From contig NZ_CANMAX010000006.1 in assembly GCF_947495995.1 (NCBI RefSeq), positions 1 to 64,000 of the forward strand: a DNA stretch of 64,000 nt, written 5' to 3'. The notes under the pieces are model-generated. The model saw only the letters and a list, made by a program, of their open reading frames with translations, was not told the origin of the DNA and ran no database searches. The stretch comes from an uncultured Tenacibaculum sp. Lineage in GTDB: Bacteria > Bacteroidota > Bacteroidia > Flavobacteriales > Flavobacteriaceae. Of this stretch, positions 48,091-57,951 are shown piece by piece (the stretch's first letter is position 1; each line of letters opens with the position of its first letter). Position numbers and translations under genes: made by a program.

Positions 48091-48121
48091 AAAAAACCGA
48101 TGATTAAATCATCGGTTTTTT
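48091..48121. terminator. Bidirectional terminator between E1 and the SH3 lipoprotein
   Basis: A perfect hairpin (AAAACCGATGATT paired with AATCATCGGTTTT) with A run upstream and T run downstream separates the convergent genes. Confidence 0.9.
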
Positions 48122-48141
48122 AATTTATAATAAAGTCTTTT

Positions 48142-48909
48142 TTACTCTTCTACTTTAACATCCTGAACATCTACAGGAACATTTTTAGACTCGTAATCTT
48201 TAATTTTCTCTTGAATTAAACCAATAAAAGAAGATTCAGCAAAATCAGAATTCCCTACAACTTCTTGTAAAGCTTTAATTCTATCAGTCATTGTTGGTTT
48301 AGTTAAAGCGATTCCAGCAAATTTAGCTGTAGCAATATCTACTTGCTTATCAGAAATATTGTTAGATTTTACCCAAACCTCTTCAATATATTTTCCTGTA
48401 GCTCTTTTACCTTTTACTTGAACCCAATCATCTTGATTTCCAATTACAGCAATAATATCCATTGGACTGAATTCATTTTCAGTTTTAGTTAATAAATCAG
48501 GACGCTTGTATACGCTTGTCTTTTGAGTTATCACTCCTACTTTACCGTTTACTGCTAAAAACGGAGCTCTAGACCAACCTTCTTTACCGTCGATTAATTT
48601 CACTTTAAAATAATCTTTCTTAGTAACAGAATCGATGTGCTTTTCTCCTGTAAAATATACTTTTTCACCTAAGCTCATAGAAGTAATCCATTTACCTTTA
48701 GCTGTTGGTGTTTCTCTTACAGAAAGCTTGTCTAGTAAACAAATTGCATCACCAGATTCATCATTTTCTTTTGAAGATGTATTTTCTGTTTTCTTAGTTT
48801 CAGAATTGTCGCTAACTTCTGTAGCTGAGTTGTTTGAAGTATTAACTTCACCTTTACAACTTACTACCATTAAAGAAATAGAAACAACCGCAATAAATAT
48901 TTTTTTCAT
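48142..48909 (-). CDS. SH3-domain lipoprotein
   Basis: A 255-residue protein with a type II signal peptide (MKKIFIAVVSISLMVVSC, lipid on C18), an acidic Ser/Asn-rich linker, and SH3b-like repeats (LSVRETPTAKGKWITSMSLGE; VYKRPDL...DWVQVKG). It should be anchored in the envelope and bind peptidoglycan or protein. The C-terminal 60 residues are helical. Single-gene unit. Confidence 0.8.
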   Translation of the reverse strand: MKKIFIAVVSISLMVVSCKGEVNTSNNSATEVSDNSETKKTENTSSKENDESGDAICLLDKLSVRETPTAKGKWITSMSLGEKVYFTGEKHIDSVTKKDYFKVKLIDGKEGWSRAPFLAVNGKVGVITQKTSVYKRPDLLTKTENEFSPMDIIAVIGNQDDWVQVKGKRATGKYIEEVWVKSNNISDKQVDIATAKFAGIALTKPTMTDRIKALQEVVGNSDFAESSFIGLIQEKIKDYESKNVPVDVQDVKVEE

Positions 48910-49012
48910 TTTATTTGATTTTAATTACAAATATATAATTATAACTAACATTATCTTTTTTTAGTTATTGTAAAATAGTTTTCAATTTATTTTCGCTAGT
49001 TTTTAAGCTATT

Positions 49013-51010
49013 TTAGTAATCTTTTAAGTAAGCATAAATTTTATGTTGAGCACTTTGCTTATAATCTTCAATATTTTCAACATAAGTATTACTTTGAGCT
49101 TCGTCTAACATTCTTGCTTTTACTTTATCGTTCAATTGTAAATTGATTATTTTCTTTATTTTCTGTTGAAGATCAATATCGGTAATTGGTGTTACAACTT
49201 CAATTCTATGATCTAAATTTCTCGTCATATAATCTGCTGAACCTATAAAGACTTTTTCTTTTCCTTTATTAGAAAAAATAAAAACTCGTGCGTGTTCTAA
49301 AAAACGATCTACAATACTTACAACTTCAATATTTTCGCTTTGTAGTTTTACTCCAGGTACTAAACAACATATTCCTCTACAAATAATTTTTATCTCTACT
49401 CCTTTATTACTGGCTTTATATAATTGATTAATTAGTTTCTCATCTTGAAGACTATTCAATTTCAAAATGATACTAGCTTCTGTTCCTGCTTCAATATTAT
49501 CAATCTCGTTTTGAATTAGCTCTGTAAATCCGCTTCTAGTTGTAAATGGAGATACCAATAACTTTTTAGTTTTTGGTGTGATTAAACTTCTATCAAGTAC
49601 AGCAAACACATTTGCTATGTCTTTAGTTATTTTATTTTTTGCCGTTAGCAAACCAAAATCAGTATAGATTTTTGCTGTTTTTTCATTAAAATTTCCAGTT
49701 CCTATGTAAGCAAAACTTTGTTCCTTATCGTTCTTATTTCTTTTCACATAAAGAATCTTAGAATGTACTTTTATTCCTGGATAACTATAAAAAACTTTTA
49801 CTCCTTTTTCTTCTAAAATCTTCCCCCATTTAATATTATTTTCTTCATCAAACCTAGCTTTGGTCTCTATAAAAATGGTAACATCAATATTATTTTCTAC
49901 AGCTTTAATTAAAGCTTTGGCAACTTTAGAGTCACTAGACATTCTATATAATGTCATTTTAATTTCGGTTACAAATTTATCTTCAGAAGCTTCATTTATA
50001 AATCGTAAAAAACTATCGAACGATTCATACGGATAAGAAAAAAGTCTATCTTTTTCTACAATAGCATCGAACATACTTTTGTAATTATCCAATTCTTGGA
50101 TTGGTAAAGGTGGTAATTCAGTAAAACTTAAATCTGTAGATGTCGGGTTGGGAAAAGAAAAGAAATCTTTAAAATTATGATACTTCCCTCCTTTTATAAT
50201 ATCAGTATCGTTTACATCTAATGCTACTTCTAATTGTTTTAAATATTCTTTTGGAATTTTTTCATCAACTAATATTCTAGTTACTTGTCCTGTATCTCTT
50301 TTTGGCAATGACTCTTTAATTTTCTCTAATAAATTTCCCGAATATTCATTATCGATATACAATTCTGCATCTCTAGATACTTTTACAGCATAAAAATTTA
50401 CATCAAATTCTTTTAAGAGATTCAAGCGAAAAATATCATCAACAAATAGTATCGAATGTTCTTCATCTTCTGTCTTAGGCAATACAACAAACCTATCAAT
50501 TTTATCAATTTTCATCCAAAAACTCTTTCCTTCTTTGACAGCATACAAGTAAAGCTTTTCGTTTTCTATGAAAGGTTCGTGACTAACTTCTATTTGTTTA
50601 TTCTCTATTAGTTTTTCGTAAAAACTAATACAAAATTCTTCTTGAGCTACTGTCAATTTATTTTCATCAACCAGATGTATTTTATGACTTTTAAGCTCTG
50701 GTATAATTTGATTTCTAAAAATATCTCCAAAACTAACTTGCTGCTTATCTACTTCTTTCTTTATTAATTTTAAAAGCTTATTTGGTTTTGATATTAATTT
50801 TTTTCGAAGTGGTTTATCTAACTCTTTAATTTGACGAATATCTGAAACTCTAACTTTAAAAAACTCATCTAAATTCGAAGAAAAAATAGCTAAGAATTTA
50901 ATTCTCTCGTAAAGCGGATTTCTTTCATCTGCTGCTTCTTGTAATACTCTATGATTAAATCGTAACCAAGATAAATCTCTATTATAATATTGTTTATTAA
51001 TTAAGCTCAA
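49013..51010 (-). CDS. ppk1: Polyphosphate kinase 1
   Basis: A 665-residue protein, a normal length for PPK1, starting with YYNRDLSWLRFNHRVLQEA. The phospholipase-D-like catalytic domains contain the presumed phosphorylated H416 (GIKVHSKILYVKR) and FLEHARVF. It reversibly makes polyphosphate from ATP. No ppx is adjacent; the next gene on the same strand upstream is a DUF2851 gene after a 109-bp gap without visible signals. Confidence 0.95.
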   Translation of the reverse strand: MSLINKQYYNRDLSWLRFNHRVLQEAADERNPLYERIKFLAIFSSNLDEFFKVRVSDIRQIKELDKPLRKKLISKPNKLLKLIKKEVDKQQVSFGDIFRNQIIPELKSHKIHLVDENKLTVAQEEFCISFYEKLIENKQIEVSHEPFIENEKLYLYAVKEGKSFWMKIDKIDRFVVLPKTEDEEHSILFVDDIFRLNLLKEFDVNFYAVKVSRDAELYIDNEYSGNLLEKIKESLPKRDTGQVTRILVDEKIPKEYLKQLEVALDVNDTDIIKGGKYHNFKDFFSFPNPTSTDLSFTELPPLPIQELDNYKSMFDAIVEKDRLFSYPYESFDSFLRFINEASEDKFVTEIKMTLYRMSSDSKVAKALIKAVENNIDVTIFIETKARFDEENNIKWGKILEEKGVKVFYSYPGIKVHSKILYVKRNKNDKEQSFAYIGTGNFNEKTAKIYTDFGLLTAKNKITKDIANVFAVLDRSLITPKTKKLLVSPFTTRSGFTELIQNEIDNIEAGTEASIILKLNSLQDEKLINQLYKASNKGVEIKIICRGICCLVPGVKLQSENIEVVSIVDRFLEHARVFIFSNKGKEKVFIGSADYMTRNLDHRIEVVTPITDIDLQQKIKKIINLQLNDKVKARMLDEAQSNTYVENIEDYKQSAQHKIYAYLKDY

Positions 51011-51119
51011 GGATTGGTAGTTTAATTCGTTGTAAATACTTATTTATGAAATGAATATCCTGTAAATGTATTATATAAATCTACAACCTTTTTTAATTTA
51101 TTGTAAACTTATTATTACC

Positions 51120-52394
51120 TTAATTTTTAAGTAGATAATTACCAATATTACAAGACAAGCATTTTTTATACTCACAATAATTTGTTTTTAATTGAAGCAA
51201 TGCTTGAGTTTCAAATGCGTTTTCTGATGAAATTTTTAGACTTTCAAATTCTGATATTATTGAATTCTTTTCTGGTTGCAAAGCTTGCATTAAACTCATT
51301 ATCCCATCTTCATTTGAAATTCCTTTATACTTTTGATACACAAACTTTAAAGGCACAATAGTATTTATAATGAGTAAATCGATAAATGATTTTGTTAATC
51401 GTTTTTTACTTGTGTTAGAACTTTTCTGAAATGTGTAATGTGTTTCCCAAAACGAAGCTATATTTATTTTAAAAAGAGTATAAAAATCTTCGGGTGATTC
51501 TGAAGTTATAATTTTTGCAAACAAACTTTTATGAGTCACATATAACGAAGCTAGTTGAGCTAATCGTATCGTTGGAAAATTACTAGGACGCATTCTAAAA
51601 AATTGAAATGCATTTGGTGCTAATAGTTTCAGTTTAAACTTGTGTTTTAAATACTGATATTCTTTTTTCAAATCTTCTTGATATTGGCATGCTGATATTT
51701 CTTCATCTAAAAAACCAGCTTGTCCGAATAGTAATGCATACATTTTAAATTCATCTCTTCCTATCTTTCTTACAATGGAAAAATCTAAAGAGATTGCTAG
51801 CTTTAAAAATGCATCACCATTTACTTTCAATCCGAAATTCTTCGCTAATAATTGAAATAAAACAGCTTCAAAATCATAATTCACTTCTTCTAACAACTTT
51901 AGTATAAACTCCGATTTTTGTTCTAAGCGTTCTAAATACAAACGTTCCAACCAGTTTTTAAATGTAAAATCATCTACAATACTGATTTGTTTTTCACAAG
52001 GAATCCAGTGAGAAATCCCGTTAAAGGTTGTATTGTATTTTTCAATAAAACTAGAAGGTATATAATCTTTCAATTCTAGTGTTGGTAATACTTTATTTCC
52101 TCTCGTAAAAACCTCCACGTCGTGCTCATAAACGACATGTAAAATTACCGCATCATAATTTTTATTATTTTCATGATGATGTTGATACCAATCTGAAGAT
52201 TTTACATGAATTTCAATATGACCAAACCAAATAATATCTTCTATTGCTACTTTAGCGTTAGAAAAATCTGGTCCTGAATTTTCATTTAAAAAACCTGCAT
52301 TAAAAATTTGAATTGATTCTCCTGAAGTTAGTTTTAGCTCAGATAAACGCAATAGCTTATGCTGCCATATATAATGGAGTATTTTTTCTTTCAT
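51120..52394 (-). CDS. DUF2851 protein
   Basis: A 424-residue cytosolic protein with the DUF2851 signature (LHYIWQHKLL, NAGFLNENSGPDFSNAKV, GHIEIHVKSSDWYQHHH) and a C-terminal Cys cluster (CEYKKCLSCNIG) that may bind metal. The His/Asp-rich N-terminal part suggests a nuclease-like or metal-dependent fold, but the function is unknown. It is divergent from the redoxin gene with 38 bp between start codons. Confidence 0.85.
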   Translation of the reverse strand: MKEKILHYIWQHKLLRLSELKLTSGESIQIFNAGFLNENSGPDFSNAKVAIEDIIWFGHIEIHVKSSDWYQHHHENNKNYDAVILHVVYEHDVEVFTRGNKVLPTLELKDYIPSSFIEKYNTTFNGISHWIPCEKQISIVDDFTFKNWLERLYLERLEQKSEFILKLLEEVNYDFEAVLFQLLAKNFGLKVNGDAFLKLAISLDFSIVRKIGRDEFKMYALLFGQAGFLDEEISACQYQEDLKKEYQYLKHKFKLKLLAPNAFQFFRMRPSNFPTIRLAQLASLYVTHKSLFAKIITSESPEDFYTLFKINIASFWETHYTFQKSSNTSKKRLTKSFIDLLIINTIVPLKFVYQKYKGISNEDGIMSLMQALQPEKNSIISEFESLKISSENAFETQALLQLKTNYCEYKKCLSCNIGNYLLKN

Positions 52395-52432
52395 AGCCTG
52401 TAATTTCTTTTTCTTTTTTCGACAATAAATGT

Positions 52433-53260
52433 ATGAAAAATCTTGCGAAATCTTTTTTTATTAGTGTTTTACCCGTTTTAGCTCTTGTTTATTTTGTTAA
52501 AGCTATACTTAACTTTAGTGTTGATTTTAGCTTTTTAGGGATTATACTAATTAGCATACCTATTATTTTATTTTTTAGTTTGCTATTTATAAAACCTGTA
52601 GCTAGAACAAGTAAAAATCTAATTGTTTATACGCTTCCTATTATTTTAGGAACCGCAATTTCCTTTTTCTCTTTAGACATAAACATTATTAGTAGCGCTT
52701 TAATTTTAGCTTTAGGATGGTTTTTATATATCACTTGGTATTCTAAGTTAGAAAATAGAGAAAACAGTATAATTCAAGTAGGAAAAAAATTACCGCTACT
52801 AACTTTTGAAAATGATAAAAAAGAACAGATAGAAATTAGCAACATAAAAAGTGATTTTAAAATCTTACTTTTTTACAGAGGAAATTGGTGTCCGTTATGT
52901 ATGGCGCAAATAAAAGAGATTGCTGACGCTTATAAAGAACTAGCTCAAAAAAATGCAGAAGTCTTTTTAATTAGTTCTCAACCTCATGAATTTACCAGCA
53001 GCTTAGCTAAAAAACATAAGGTTCCTTTTCATTTTTTAGTCGATGTAAATAACAAAAATGCAAAGATTCTAGATTTAGTTCATGAAAACGGATTACCAAT
53101 GGGATTCCAATTGTTAGGATACGATTCTGATGTTGTTCTTCCTACAGTAATTATAACAGATAAAGATAACTCTGTAATTTTTGCAGACCTTACAGACAAC
53201 TATCGTGTTCGTCCTGAGCCTGCTACATTCCTAGAAATCATCAATAAACATTCATCATAG
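52433..53260 (+). CDS. Membrane-anchored redoxin (AhpC/TSA-like)
   Basis: A 275-residue protein with four N-terminal membrane helices (about 6-27, 33-54, 62-81, 85-103) and a thioredoxin-fold domain with YRGNWCPLC (C153, C156). This resembles peroxiredoxin-like family proteins more than a classical thioredoxin. It could reduce peroxides or disulphides at the membrane. Divergent from DUF2851. Confidence 0.8.
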   Translation: MKNLAKSFFISVLPVLALVYFVKAILNFSVDFSFLGIILISIPIILFFSLLFIKPVARTSKNLIVYTLPIILGTAISFFSLDINIISSALILALGWFLYITWYSKLENRENSIIQVGKKLPLLTFENDKKEQIEISNIKSDFKILLFYRGNWCPLCMAQIKEIADAYKELAQKNAEVFLISSQPHEFTSSLAKKHKVPFHFLVDVNNKNAKILDLVHENGLPMGFQLLGYDSDVVLPTVIITDKDNSVIFADLTDNYRVRPEPATFLEIINKHSS

Positions 53261-53299
53261 AATTCATTGAAATTACTATAGTTTTTTTCAATCCTATTT

Positions 53300-53331
53300 T
53301 TTAAGTACAGAGAAACTATAGTTTAATTTTG
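53300..53331 (+). promoter_or_regulatory. Promoter of the nitroreductase gene
   Basis: TTTA at 53300-53303, a 20-bp spacer and TAATTTTG at 53324-53331, 27 bases before the ATG. Confidence 0.65.
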
Positions 53332-53358
53332 CAGTGACATTAGATTTAAAAGAAAGCA

Positions 53359-53994
53359 ATGAATACAACTATAGATAGTTTAAAATGGCGTTATGCCGTT
53401 AAGAAATTTGACGAAAATAAATACTTATCAGAAGAACAAATACAAACAGTAAAAGAAGCTTTTAATTTAACTGCAACTTCTTACGGATTACAACCTGTGA
53501 GTTTAGTCGTAATTAAAAACAAAGAAATTCAACAGCAATTAGTTGAGCATTCTTGGAATCAACAACAAGTTGTTCAAGCTTCTCACGTACTAGTTATTTG
53601 TATTCCAAAAGAACAAACTGCTAAAGATGTTGAACAATATTTTAAGTTGGTAAAAGAAATTAGAAATACTCCAGACGAGATTTTAAATCCGTTTAAAGAT
53701 TTCTTAATGGATTCTTTTTCTAAAAAGACACAAGAAGAATTATACACTTGGAATAAAAACCAAGCCTACATTGCTTTAGGAAACTTATTAACCGTTTGTG
53801 CTGTAGAAAACATCGATTCTTGTCCGATGGAAGGCTTTGTTCCTGAGAAATACGACGAAATTTTAAACTTAGAAGAAAAAAATTTACAATCAGTACTAGT
53901 TTTACCGTTAGGTTTTAGAGCTGAAGACGACTATATGAAAGATTTAAAGAAAGTTCGAAAAAATATAGATCAAGTAATCTTTGATATAACGTAA
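53359..53994 (+). CDS. NAD(P)H-dependent nitroreductase (NfsB-like)
   Basis: A 211-residue FMN-dependent oxidoreductase with the family start (LKWRYAVKKFDENK), the FMN phosphate-binding region (ATSYGLQPVSLVVI) and the C-terminal PLGFRAEDD. It reduces nitro compounds or quinones. Single gene with promoter and terminator. Confidence 0.9.
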   Translation: MNTTIDSLKWRYAVKKFDENKYLSEEQIQTVKEAFNLTATSYGLQPVSLVVIKNKEIQQQLVEHSWNQQQVVQASHVLVICIPKEQTAKDVEQYFKLVKEIRNTPDEILNPFKDFLMDSFSKKTQEELYTWNKNQAYIALGNLLTVCAVENIDSCPMEGFVPEKYDEILNLEEKNLQSVLVLPLGFRAEDDYMKDLKKVRKNIDQVIFDIT

Positions 53995-54020
53995 GAATTT
54001 AATTGGGGACTATTTTGTTT

Positions 54021-54057
54021 AAAAGTGCGGGTAATTTTATTATTATCTGCACTTTTT
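54021..54057 (+). terminator. Terminator after the nitroreductase gene
   Basis: AAAAGTGC (54021-54028) pairs with GCACTTTT (54049-54056) around an A/T-rich loop that can pair further; T run follows. Confidence 0.75.
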
Positions 54058-54094
54058 ATTTATTCCTATCTTAGTACCAAATAAATTCAGTTTA

Positions 54095-55537
54095 ATGCAA
54101 CCAATACATATTACACTTTTAATCGTTTCTTATTTTAGTGTACTTATTTTAATTGCCTATTTAACAGGTAAATCAGCAAACAATCAAACGTTTTTTAAAG
54201 CAAACAATTCTTCTCCTTGGTATTTAGTTGCCTTTGGAATGATTGGTGCTTCGCTTTCTGGAGTTACTTTTATTTCTGTTCCTGGTTGGGTAGAAAATCA
54301 GCAAATGGGTTATATGCAAATGGTGTTGGGTTATATTTTAGGATATGCCATTATTGGTCTTATACTACTACCGTTGTATTACAAACTTAACCTTACTTCT
54401 ATTTATACTTACTTAGAAGAACGTTTTGGTGAACGTAGTTATAAAACCGGAGCCTCTTTTTTCTTGATTTCAAGAACTATTGGTGCAGCTTTTAGGTTAT
54501 TCTTAGTAGCAAATGTTTTACAACTGATTTTATTTGATGCTTACGGAATTCCTTTCTGGGTGACTGTAACCATTACTATTTTGCTTATTTGGCTGTATAC
54601 TTTTAAAGGCGGGATAAAAACAATCGTATGGACAGATACGCTTCAAACTTTATTTATGTTGATTGCGGTTGGTGTTTGTATTCTAGCCATTAAAGATGCG
54701 TTACAAATCGAAAGTTTATTCAGTTATGTTTCTGAAAGTAAACTCTCAAAAATTTTCTTCTTTGAAGATGTAAATGCTGGAAATTATTTCTGGAAACAAT
54801 TTTTATCTGGTGCTTTTATCGCTGTAGTTATGACTGGTCTTGATCAAGATATGATGCAGAAAAATCTTACTTGTAGAAGTTTAAAAGATGCTCAAAAGAA
54901 CATGTTCTGGTTTACATTAGTTCTAGTAATTGTTAACTTCTTCTTTTTAGCTTTAGGAATTTTATTAACTGATTTTGCTGTTCAAAATGGTATCGATGCA
55001 CACAAAGATCAATTATTTCCTACTATAGCCATGAGTGGTGAACTTGGTATTGTGGCTTCTTTATTTTTCTTATTAGGTTTAATCGCCGCTGCCTATTCTA
55101 GTGCAGATAGTGCTTTAACTTCTTTAACCACTTCTTTTAGTATTGATATTTTAGAAATCGATAAAAAAGAAAACGAAGAAGAAAAAGAAAAAATTAGAAA
55201 GAAGATTCACGTGGCTTTTTCTTTTGTTTTAGTGATTACTATTTTGATATTTAAATATTTTATTGCTGATGAAAGTGTAATTGCAAAAATATTTCAGTTT
55301 GCTGGTTATACTTACGGTCCGCTTTTAGGATTATATGCATTCGGATTATTTACCAAACTTAAAGTAAAAGATAAATTAGTTCCTTTTGTTTGTGTTATAG
55401 CTCCTGTAGCTACTTTTTTAATTAGTAATTACAGTAAAAACAGTTTAGGTTTCGATTTCAGTTTTGCTATTTTAATTCTAAACGGATTCTTAACTTTTCT
55501 AGGATTATTATTCATTAAAACTAAAGAGAATGTCTAA
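54095..55537 (+). CDS. Sodium:solute symporter (SSS family)
   Basis: A 480-residue membrane protein with about thirteen helices and SSS motifs (GASLSGVTFISVPGW, AAYSSADSALTSLTTSFSID). It imports an unknown solute with sodium. It starts a run of overlapping genes: its stop overlaps the next ATG by 8 bp. Confidence 0.92.
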   Translation: MQPIHITLLIVSYFSVLILIAYLTGKSANNQTFFKANNSSPWYLVAFGMIGASLSGVTFISVPGWVENQQMGYMQMVLGYILGYAIIGLILLPLYYKLNLTSIYTYLEERFGERSYKTGASFFLISRTIGAAFRLFLVANVLQLILFDAYGIPFWVTVTITILLIWLYTFKGGIKTIVWTDTLQTLFMLIAVGVCILAIKDALQIESLFSYVSESKLSKIFFFEDVNAGNYFWKQFLSGAFIAVVMTGLDQDMMQKNLTCRSLKDAQKNMFWFTLVLVIVNFFFLALGILLTDFAVQNGIDAHKDQLFPTIAMSGELGIVASLFFLLGLIAAAYSSADSALTSLTTSFSIDILEIDKKENEEEKEKIRKKIHVAFSFVLVITILIFKYFIADESVIAKIFQFAGYTYGPLLGLYAFGLFTKLKVKDKLVPFVCVIAPVATFLISNYSKNSLGFDFSFAILILNGFLTFLGLLFIKTKENV

Positions 55538-55712
55538 AAAAGGAAAAGCTAAAAACACAGTAAATAAAGCTAAACATAGTCGATTAATGAAGCAAAAAGA
55601 AAACAAGCTTCGACTAGAAAAGCAAAGAACTAAAGAACGTTTAAAAGCAATTATAAAAAAAGCAAACGAAGTTAAAGCAGAAGAAAACAATGACAGCACA
55701 AGAGATAGTTAA
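55530..55712 (+). CDS. Small Lys-rich coiled-coil protein
   Basis: A 60-residue, very basic, helical protein (MSKKGKAKNTVNKAKHSR, ending ENNDSTRDS). It overlaps the symporter by 8 bp and the cupin gene by 23 bp, so all three are translationally coupled. This makes it a real gene despite its low complexity. It may bind nucleic acid or ribosomes; function unknown. Confidence 0.7.
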   Translation: MSKKGKAKNTVNKAKHSRLMKQKENKLRLEKQRTKERLKAIIKKANEVKAEENNDSTRDS

Positions 55713-56190
55713 TAAATTTGATCTTACACAACATCCTGAAGGTGGATATTTTAAAGAAACTTATAGAAGTGACGGAATTATAAAAAATGAGAATTTATCA
55801 GAGAGTTTTATTGGTGATAGAAATCACAGTACTGGTATTTATTTCTTATTAACTTCAGATAGTTTTTCGGCATTTCATAAAATAAATCAAGATGAAATGT
55901 GGCATTTCTATTTAGGAACAACCTTAAAATTACATATGATTTCTCCTGAAGGTGAATATTCTTTTGTACTTATCGGAAATGACATACTTAACAATGAAGT
56001 TCCGCAATTTGTAGTTCCTGCTCAATATTGGTTTGCTGCCGAAGTTGTAAATGAAAACAGTTTTTCATTTACAGGGTGTACTGTTGCTCCTGGTTTTGAC
56101 TTTAATGATTTTGTATTACCTGAACGAAAGGTATTAATCGAATTATTTCCACAACACGAAGAAATTATTACACGACTTACACATCATTAG
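55690..56190 (+). CDS. Cupin protein (DUF985)
   Basis: A 166-residue protein of the Cupin_5/DUF985 type: LTQHPEGGYFKETYRSD, STGIYFLLT, FHKINQDEMWHFYLGTTLKLHMI and PGFDFNDFVL. The fold is a small beta barrel; the H-E-H set could bind a metal or sugar. Function unknown. Confidence 0.88.
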   Translation: MTAQEIVNKFDLTQHPEGGYFKETYRSDGIIKNENLSESFIGDRNHSTGIYFLLTSDSFSAFHKINQDEMWHFYLGTTLKLHMISPEGEYSFVLIGNDILNNEVPQFVVPAQYWFAAEVVNENSFSFTGCTVAPGFDFNDFVLPERKVLIELFPQHEEIITRLTHH

Positions 56191-56192
56191 AA

Positions 56193-56687
56193 ATGAAAAA
56201 AGCGTTCTTAGTTTTAATTTTAATCTCTTGTACTTTTATCGATTGTTCTAACAAGAAAAAAGAACATAAAACGCAACAAAAGTCTCTTAAAATTACAATT
56301 GAACGTGGAGCTTTTCATTACGATAAATTTATTCTAAAAGACAGTATTATTTTTTTCTATCCAGAGGAATTAAATAATAATAGTATTGAAGAAAACAACA
56401 GTAAATCTCAATATTATCAAAAATCAGAACAAAAAGTTTCTCAGCAACAATTAGAACAGTTAATTCACAAAATAGAAGACAGTAATATCTGGGAATTGAA
56501 TAATCAATACGGTTGTGATCAATCTTGCACTAGTAGTTTAAAAATTACGATTCAACTAGACAAAAAGCAAAAAATCATTTCATGCGATGATTATAAATGC
56601 GGTTGTCCAGAAATACTTCAGTATTTAGAAAATGAATTGATAAAACTCCATCAGAAAGAGTTGAAACGAATTCATTTATCTGGTTAA
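56193..56687 (+). CDS. Hypothetical lipoprotein
   Basis: A 164-residue protein starting 2 bp after the cupin stop. The N-terminus MKKAFLVLILISC has a lipobox with Cys at residue 13. The mature part has two Cys pairs (YGCDQSCTSS, YKCGCPEI) that may form disulphides. No family recognised. Confidence 0.75.
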   Translation: MKKAFLVLILISCTFIDCSNKKKEHKTQQKSLKITIERGAFHYDKFILKDSIIFFYPEELNNNSIEENNSKSQYYQKSEQKVSQQQLEQLIHKIEDSNIWELNNQYGCDQSCTSSLKITIQLDKKQKIISCDDYKCGCPEILQYLENELIKLHQKELKRIHLSG

Positions 56688-56769
56688 AGATTTACTAGTT
56701 ATTCGTGTAGTTGGTATATTTTTTGATTATAGAAAAATTTTAAATCTAATTTTTTAAAACCTTTTTACT

Positions 56770-57210
56770 ATGATTAAGAAACTAACTATTACAGCTATTT
56801 TTTGTCTTGCTTTTAATTTTATTAATGCTCAAAAAGTAAAATTATCTAACGGCAAAGTTTATCTCGACGATAAAGTTATTTTAAAGTATGAAAAAAGAAC
56901 TTTCAACTCAGAATTAAAATTATTCACATTAGATTCTAATGAAGAAATTGGTGACTTTGTTGAATATTCAAGTCGTCGATATATTAATGGCGGATTCAAG
57001 AAATTATATTTCACTAAAGAGAATTTTAAAATTGAATCTACTAGACTTAAAGCTAGAGGTTGGAAACATACAATTACTGTACTTATAGAAGAAAAAGTAA
57101 TTAATACTGAAGGTAAAATAGTGAAAGAAAATCTAGAACGATTCGCTAATAAATATGCTGAAAATTTAAGCGAAATGATTGATCGCCCTATAGAAAGAAA
57201 CTGCAATTAA
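56770..57210 (+). CDS. Hypothetical secreted protein
   Basis: A 146-residue protein with a signal peptide (FCLAFNFINAQ) and a mature part that starts KVKLSNGKVYLDDKVILKYEKR. It is predicted alpha/beta, with a single C-terminal Cys. I do not recognise it. Flanked by gaps of 82 and 100 bp with no clear terminator. Confidence 0.7.
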   Translation: MIKKLTITAIFCLAFNFINAQKVKLSNGKVYLDDKVILKYEKRTFNSELKLFTLDSNEEIGDFVEYSSRRYINGGFKKLYFTKENFKIESTRLKARGWKHTITVLIEEKVINTEGKIVKENLERFANKYAENLSEMIDRPIERNCN

Positions 57211-57310
57211 CAAGATTTAAATTCACCATAAAACACTTATAATTTTCATAAAGCTTTATATTTATAATAGATATATTTCAGAATAATATTCCTGATAAAA
57301 CACGTATGAA

Positions 57311-57877
57311 ATGGAGCTACTAAAAAATTGTATTAATAATCATATTAGCGTAACTAACGAAACTCTAAATACTATTACCAATGAGTTTGAATCTGTTACA
57401 CTAAAAAAAGGAACATACTTTTTAAAATCTGGTGTTATATGTCAGAAAATGGCTTTTATTGAATCTGGTTATATTAGAATGTTTAGCATTGCCGATGGAA
57501 AAGAAATTACACTTTGGATTGGCAGTGCTGGAAGATTCATCACTTCTGTTGCTAGCTTTGTTTTTCAAACTAGTAATTTTTGGAATATTCAAGCAATAAC
57601 AGATTGTACACTACAAGTTATATCACGAGAAAAGCATTTTACTTTATGTAAGAAAGAAATGAAATGGTTAGAGTTCGACAACCTTTTACTAGCACATTCT
57701 TTTGCTTTATTAGAAAAAAATATGTTTTCTCAATTACACACTACAGCTCAAGAACGCTACAATTTATTAATGAAAGAAGAACCAAATTTATTTAAAGATG
57801 TACCGTTGCAATATATAGCTTCTATGATTGGAGTTACTCCAGAATCTTTAAGTCGACTTCGAAAAAATGTGAGTTAA
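57311..57877 (+). CDS. Crp/Fnr-family transcription regulator
   Basis: A 188-residue protein with an N-terminal cyclic-nucleotide-binding-like barrel (LKKGTYFLKSGVICQKMAFIESGYIRMF) and a C-terminal winged helix ending in YIASMIGVTPESLSRLRKN. No Fnr-type Cys cluster is seen. Such proteins in Flavobacteriia often control one adjacent gene. A perfect inverted repeat lies just upstream of the next gene and is a candidate target. Confidence 0.85.
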   Translation: MELLKNCINNHISVTNETLNTITNEFESVTLKKGTYFLKSGVICQKMAFIESGYIRMFSIADGKEITLWIGSAGRFITSVASFVFQTSNFWNIQAITDCTLQVISREKHFTLCKKEMKWLEFDNLLLAHSFALLEKNMFSQLHTTAQERYNLLMKEEPNLFKDVPLQYIASMIGVTPESLSRLRKNVS

Positions 57878-57928
57878 TTAGATTTCTTACCATTTATCAA
57901 GAGAGAAATGAAATAAATGAGCAAATTT

Positions 57929-57951
57929 TGTGTAAATCAAAATTTTACACA
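57929..57951. promoter_or_regulatory. Inverted repeat TGTGTAAA-N7-TTTACACA, candidate Crp/Fnr operator
   Basis: Perfect 8-bp arms, 57929-57936 and 57944-57951, ending directly before the ATG of the membrane-protein gene. The TGTG...CACA ends resemble Crp/Fnr half-sites, although the 7-bp spacer is one longer than in the E. coli consensus. Alternatively it is an RNA hairpin that hides the start codon. Confidence 0.55.

Noticed and set aside
57928..57951. TTG start for the membrane-protein gene at 57928
   Set aside because: Would translate the inverted repeat and adds eight residues unlike the rest; the ATG at 57952 is better.
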